A stretch of DNA of 64,000 nt from Luscinia megarhynchos. Taxonomy: Eukaryota; Chordata; Aves; Passeriformes; Turdidae. Under the pieces are notes generated by a model. That model worked only from the letters and a program-made list of their open reading frames with translations, was not told the origin of the DNA and searched no databases. This document shows, in pieces, positions 59,691-64,000 of this stretch; the first letter of the stretch is position 1; each line of letters starts with the position of its first letter. The position numbers were made by a program, and so were the translations under genes. The DNA lies in assembly GCA_034336665.1 (NCBI GenBank), contig CM067584.1:682001-746000 (forward strand). The letters are read 5' to 3'.

Positions 59691-61305
59691 TTGGATCATC
59701 TCCACCCATAAAGGAGCCCCCCTCTGCCCAGGGTGATTTTGTATTGGGACACTCCATTCTGGTACATCCCGTTTTCCCCCTCCACTCCCACCTCCTGCCC
59801 TGCATGTCCTGCTGCCGCCTCCCAAATCACCACACCGTGAAGATGACATTGGCCTGACCAGACCTCCCTCAGGGCAGTGCCAGCTCATCCAGCTGTACAG
59901 GAGCCCGCCAGCTCCATCAAACATCTCCTGATGCATTGGATGCTTCACAGGATCGGCCCCGTGACACCAGAGGGAGAGGAGATGTCTGACCTCTTCCATT
60001 CCCAGGAGTCACACTGTCCCCAACATCCCAGGAAGGTCCCAAAAGTCCCAGTCCAGTACCCAAAGCCTGGATGCTGGAGATGGCAGGAGCTGTGTCAGGA
60101 AGGAAGCTGTCCCCAAAAGCCAGCACGGCCAAATGCAGAGAGAGCCAAGGACCATCCTGTGTCCCAGAGGGGCTGTGCCAGGTGCCACAAGACCTGGCAC
60201 AGCTCCGAGGTCAAAAGTCCCGGTCAGGACACAGGACCCTGAGTCACTCTGCCCTGGCATGAGCCACTCCTGCGTGCGGCACTTTCCCAATCCCAGCGGA
60301 AAGGGGAGGTTTCTCCTGCATCCCTGGGGCACTTTCTGTGGGCACAGCCACGTCCCACAGCGTGGGACATGCCACGTCCCTGATGCCACCAAACTGGAGC
60401 GCAGGACTGGGCAGGGAATGCTCAGTGCCAGGGGCTTTTCCCTCACCTCTGCCCAGAGGACCCTCATCTTTTCTCCCAGGGCTGTGGGTGTGGGCAAGCT
60501 GGATCCCAGGGTCTTGTGGCAGTGGGATAACCACCCCAGTGGTCCTGTGCCACAGCCACATCCAGCTTGCCCCAGCCCCATGAAATCCTTGAAATCTGAA
60601 GAAATCACCCGAATCTTGGATTTGAGGAAGGCACGGCTGTACAGCTGTGACAGAATCTCACCCTGCAGTCCTGTGGTGTCCTGGCAGGGACCAGTGTCCA
60701 CACCAGCGTGGCAAAGCCACTTGTGGATGGATGTGCCTGCCAGCCCATCCTTGGGGTCTGGGTAAGGCACAGGCAAGAGCTGGCAAGGGGCTGGGAGCCA
60801 CCTCCTGCCCCTCCAAAATCCCAGCTGAAAGCCACGGCACTGCTGGGGCCAGGGAAGGATTGAAACCCCGAGGTTCCCCAAGTCCAGCACGATTCCTAAG
60901 CCCAGCTCAGAGCTCTCTCTGGGATACAGGAGTGGAGCTGGGCACTCCCACGATCCTTGCTCATCACAGGCAGCATCTCCCTTGCTCCTTAATGGAATGA
61001 TCACAGCTCAAAGACCCCAGCCACATGTATTTCCACCAATTCACTCTGACAGGCAGAAAACCACCCCAAGTATTACATCCCACCTTGCTCCAACATCACC
61101 TCACCTGGTTGAGGCCGGAGATTTGAGAAACAACTCCCCTCCACCCTGCCATCAATTATTCCCCAGCACCCATCCCGTGATCCCTTGGCACCCACAGCTG
61201 CTCCCCTTTCACCACTTTGTGCTGCATCCATCGCAGATCCCCATCCAGGTACAAGCAGCACAAAGCTGCCTCACTATCCCGAAGCCAGGGCAAAAATCCC
61301 CTTAC

Positions 61306-61350
61306 CTGGGTGAAGCTTTCATTGTCCATCCCGTTCTCCGTGGACGCCAT
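61306..61350 (-). CDS. Candidate first coding exon upstream of HK2
   Basis: On the minus strand, an ATG at 61350 in good Kozak context (CCAGGGATGG) opens a 15-codon segment, MASTENGMDNESFTQ. It ends exactly at a consensus donor CAG|GTAAGG (GT at 61305-61304). A CCAAT box (plus ATTGG, 61476-61480) and a TATA-like GATAAAG (plus 61422-61428) sit at plausible promoter distances. The exon ends in phase 0. HK2 exon 2, on the same strand downstream, also starts in phase 0 ([10 protein letters not shown]), so an alternative HK2 first exon lacking the mitochondria-binding helix is possible, as known for HK1. It could equally belong to an unrecognised gene, or be chance. Confidence 0.4.
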
Positions 61351-61394
61351 CCCTGGAGCATCCACGACGGCTTGCTGAGGCAGAGACTGAGACC

Positions 61395-61485
61395 TCGGCA
61401 CGCTGAGCTGGTCTGGGAGGGCTTTATCATCTCTGATCCCCGCGGAGGAAGGCCCTGCGTGCCAGCGCCGAGGTCATTGGCTGGG
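61395..61485 (-). promoter_or_regulatory. Candidate CCAAT/TATA-like promoter
   Basis: On the minus strand a CCAAT box at plus 61476-61480 is followed after about 48 bp by TGATAAAG (plus 61422-61429). The candidate coding exon follows about 70 bp after that. The TGATAAAG could serve as a weak TATA or as a GATA site. Spacing is promoter-like, but motifs this short are common. Confidence 0.35.
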
Positions 61486-62570
61486 CGCCGCGCGGATGAA
61501 GACGGGATTTGAGCAGCGGTGCTGTAATCCCGGAGCCTTGGGATGAGAGTGACGGAGCTGTCTGGAAGAGATGCTCTCTGGAGGGTTTGGGCTCCTCCTG
61601 TCCCACACTGACAGCCCCACGGAACACCCCTCTGCTCCAGACCCCTCCTCTCCAGACCCCTTGGCACAGCAATGAGGAGCAGCCAGATCATGGATCAGCC
61701 CCACATTGCTCTGTCCCTAAGGGGGTGACCTTGCCTGCCCCCAGCCCAAATTCCAGTGACTAGAGTTTTACTGAGGAACCTTCTCTCCTTTCTTCCAGAG
61801 AGAGAAAATAAAATGGAAAAGCCCCCGCTGAGGTGGAGTGGATGTGCTTGGAGGGGCTGGGAGCCCTGAGGCGGAATGAGGCCGGATGGCCCCGAGCCTG
61901 CTGGAGACACATCATGCGTGTGCAAATGTGTGCTGCGTGTGAGAGCACACGTGGGACAGGGACACGTGGCCTCCCACATGGATCTGACCCGGCAAAGGGC
62001 TTAATTGGGATCTGCAGCATCTGCCATGGCAGCAGCGGCGGTTCCTGTGCTCAGAAGGAGCTTTGAGAGTCCTGGAGAATTCCAAAACCCCGGATGGGGA
62101 TAAAAGAGGGGGGAAAGAGCTGGCTAGCTCCTCCCCCAGCCCATGGCTCCGTGGGTCCATCCCTACGTGACAGTGGGCACGCAGGGCCCCTCTCCCTGCT
62201 GCTGGAGAGGAGCTGTCAGGCAAAGAGGGTTAAGGTTGATTCATTTATTAATTCTAACGGAGATTATTCAGCTCTGAGGGCCCAGCAGCAGCAGCAGCCA
62301 GTGCTGGAGCGTTGTCTGGGATGGGAAAGGCAGGACTTGCTGTTAGGGAGGAGGAGGATGGAGCTGCAGCCCTAGGTTTTCCCATGACAGAGAGTGACAG
62401 ACTTGACAGAAGGGCAATGCTCAGATCTGGGAGCAGCAGGCTCCAGGCTGGATTTAGGCACCACCTGGATGGGCTGAACATTAAGACCAGACCTAAATCT
62501 TCATCCAGGTGCTGAGCTCAGCCCTGGCCCTTGGTCAGATGCTGTGTGAGCTGGCAGGGCAGGCAGAGCT
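61486..62570. other. Non-coding region, no recognised gene
   Basis: Unique sequence with a short CAG run near 62283-62300 (agcagcagcagc). I see no exon with paired splice sites, and no mobile element. Confidence 0.5.
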
Positions 62571-63310
62571 GAGCTCCAGCCTTGGTCCCATCCCTGTCCT
62601 CATCCCTGCCCCTGTTCCCATCCTGATCCCTGTCCTTTTCCCATCCCTCCCCCAATCCCTGTCTCAACCCCCTGCCCATCCTCATCCTTGCCCTGTCCCC
62701 ATCTCCATCTTCATCCCCATCCCCATTTCAAACATGCTCCCAATTCTCATCTCTGCCACCATCTCTGTCTTTGTTCCTGCTCCCACTTCAATCCCATCCT
62801 GATTCCTGCCCCCTATCCCATCCCATCCCATCCCATCCCATCCCATCCCATCCCATCCCATCCCATCCCATCCCATCCCATCCCCATCCCATCCCCATCC
62901 CTGACACCATCCCCATCCCTGACACCATCCTTGTCCACATCCTGGTCCCCATCTCATTCCCAAACCTTTCTCCATCCCTGTGACTATTCCCCATCTCAGT
63001 CTTAGTCCCTGTCTTGTTCCCTTGTGCATTCCTGACCCTACCCCATCTTGGTTCATGCTGCCATTCCATCTCCATTCTGTCCCCATTATCATCCCTATCC
63101 CAGACACCATCCCTGTTCCCATCCTGGTCCTGCCATCTCCATCACCAGCCTCATCCCTGTCCTCATCCCTAACCCCATTCTCATTCTCATCTCCATCCCT
63201 GTTGCCATCTCTGTCCTGATCCCTGTCCCTGCCTCACCCCTGTCCCATCCCTATCCCCATCCCTTACACCATCCTGGTTCCTGTCCCCATCCCATCCCAT
63301 CCCCAGGGCA
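62571..63310. repeat. Pyrimidine-rich 'tcccatccctg' repeat with (CCCAT)n core
   Basis: About 740 bp of C/T-rich, degenerate repeats of 'catccctgtcc' and 'atcctcatccc' type. At about 62814-62895 they become a pure CCCAT pentanucleotide array of about 14 copies. Open frames of up to 146 codons on both strands are compositional. Confidence 0.9.
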
Positions 63311-64000
63311 CACGGCCATCGTGGACAGCCCCGGACTCATCCGGACCCTGGGACAGCCCGACCCCCACCCCGAGCTGTCCCCGCATCCACTTGCCTCATG
63401 ACGGGGTTTTGGCAGCGCCGTCATCCGATGGAAACTTCTTTTCTCTCCAAAAATTCCTCTGCTCTCGGACGGGGAAAACTCCGGCTGCTCCAGGCTGGGA
63501 TCCTCGCTCTGCCGCCCACAGCTCGCACAAAGGCTCCTTCACCCGGCACGGACAGAGCCACCTTTGTTCATCCATCCCGCCCCGAGCGCTGCGGCTCCGG
63601 ATCCACTGCCCGGGAATCTCCGGGCATGAGAAAACCAGTGAAAACTAGGTGGTGGGACATGAGCGCTGGGGGCATCGCTACTTGTCCCCGATTTACTTTC
63701 TCCCACCAATCCCGGTAGGATTTTAGTCATTATTTGGATTTAAGCAAATCAGGATTGTTTCATCTCCCGCTGGAATGATGGGTGGGGTTGAGGGGATTCC
63801 AGCGATGCCGAGCCCCACAGCCCGGCTGGCCCTGCCCGAATCCTCGCCATGCCAATAAATCCCTTTATTGTGTCTCCCACTTCATGGATAATCCAGGCAC
63901 GGCGGGGGTGAGACCTGCCCCTTCCCAGCACGGGACCGTCGCTGGGTGGCTGGGACAACTCCCACCCCCAGCGCCCCACCCCCTGCTCTTCATGAGAAAA
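63311..64000. other. Right-edge region, no recognised gene
   Basis: Moderately CpG-containing unique sequence. No exon with a recognisable product or consensus splice pairing was found. It could be promoter-distal DNA of the next gene, but nothing here supports that. Confidence 0.4.

Larger units (their letters stand above)
57031..61305. other. Upstream intergenic region of HK2
   Basis: Mostly unique sequence with no confident gene. It contains a short CR1 tail at 57742-57795, a MIR-like word at 58540-58590 and a degenerate 'gtgatggccacc' repeat at 59485-59690. An acceptor-flanked open segment on the minus strand from 60662 downward is discussed as a finding. Other open frames, including one of 331 codons at 60009-61004 (-), lack recognisable protein character. 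Confidence 0.55.

Noticed and set aside
60009..61004. A 331-codon minus-strand open frame
   Set aside because: Most of it reads as random Leu/Gly/Pro-rich sequence without domains. Only the short GEILSQLYSRAFLKSKIR segment looked protein-like, and that is listed as a finding.

Overview
The window is vertebrate nuclear DNA, almost certainly from a bird. It holds three intron-containing genes with short introns, and many truncated copies of the avian CR1 LINE in both orientations. It also holds GC-rich minisatellites and one solitary LTR. No bacterial-type genes, tRNAs, rRNAs or CRISPR arrays were seen. From memory (not checked), this gene set sits on a microchromosome equivalent to chicken chromosome 22.

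Layout. Positions 1-6970 (+): annexin A4 (ANXA4), eleven coding exons from 902 to 5533. Only the first few residues lie off the left edge. Positions 7360-7833: a solo endogenous-retrovirus LTR on the minus strand. Positions 8050-24925 (+): GMCL1, complete with 14 exons and 499 codons plus stop. Positions 25605-54860 (-): HK2 (hexokinase 2), complete with 18 coding exons and 917 codons plus stop, tail-to-tail with GMCL1 across a gap of about 0.7 kb. Positions 54880-57030: two kilobase-scale GC-rich minisatellite blocks upstream of HK2. Positions 57030-64000: mostly non-coding and repeat-rich. It contains one candidate minus-strand first coding exon (61306-61350) behind a CCAAT/TATA-like promoter, in a phase that would allow splicing to HK2 exon 2.

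How the genes relate. They are not an operon and act in unrelated processes. ANXA4 is a Ca2+-dependent phospholipid-binding protein. GMCL1 is a BTB/BACK protein of the germ cell-less family. HK2 is the two-domain, mitochondria-associated glucose-phosphorylating enzyme. ANXA4-GMCL1 adjacency matches mammals. GMCL1 next to HK2 does not, because in human 2p the two are several Mb apart, so the gap at about 25 kb is a synteny junction.

The most interesting points are these: the candidate alternative HK2 first exon; the exact exon-size symmetry of the two HK2 halves, with exon 10 equal to the sum of exon 2 and the coding part of exon 18; a set of different minisatellites inside HK2, GMCL1 and the HK2 upstream region; a polypurine tract close to the HK2 exon 1 donor; and a hairpin within the LTR. 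Exon borders were read by eye from splice sites, reading phase and recalled family sequences. No alignment or search was run.
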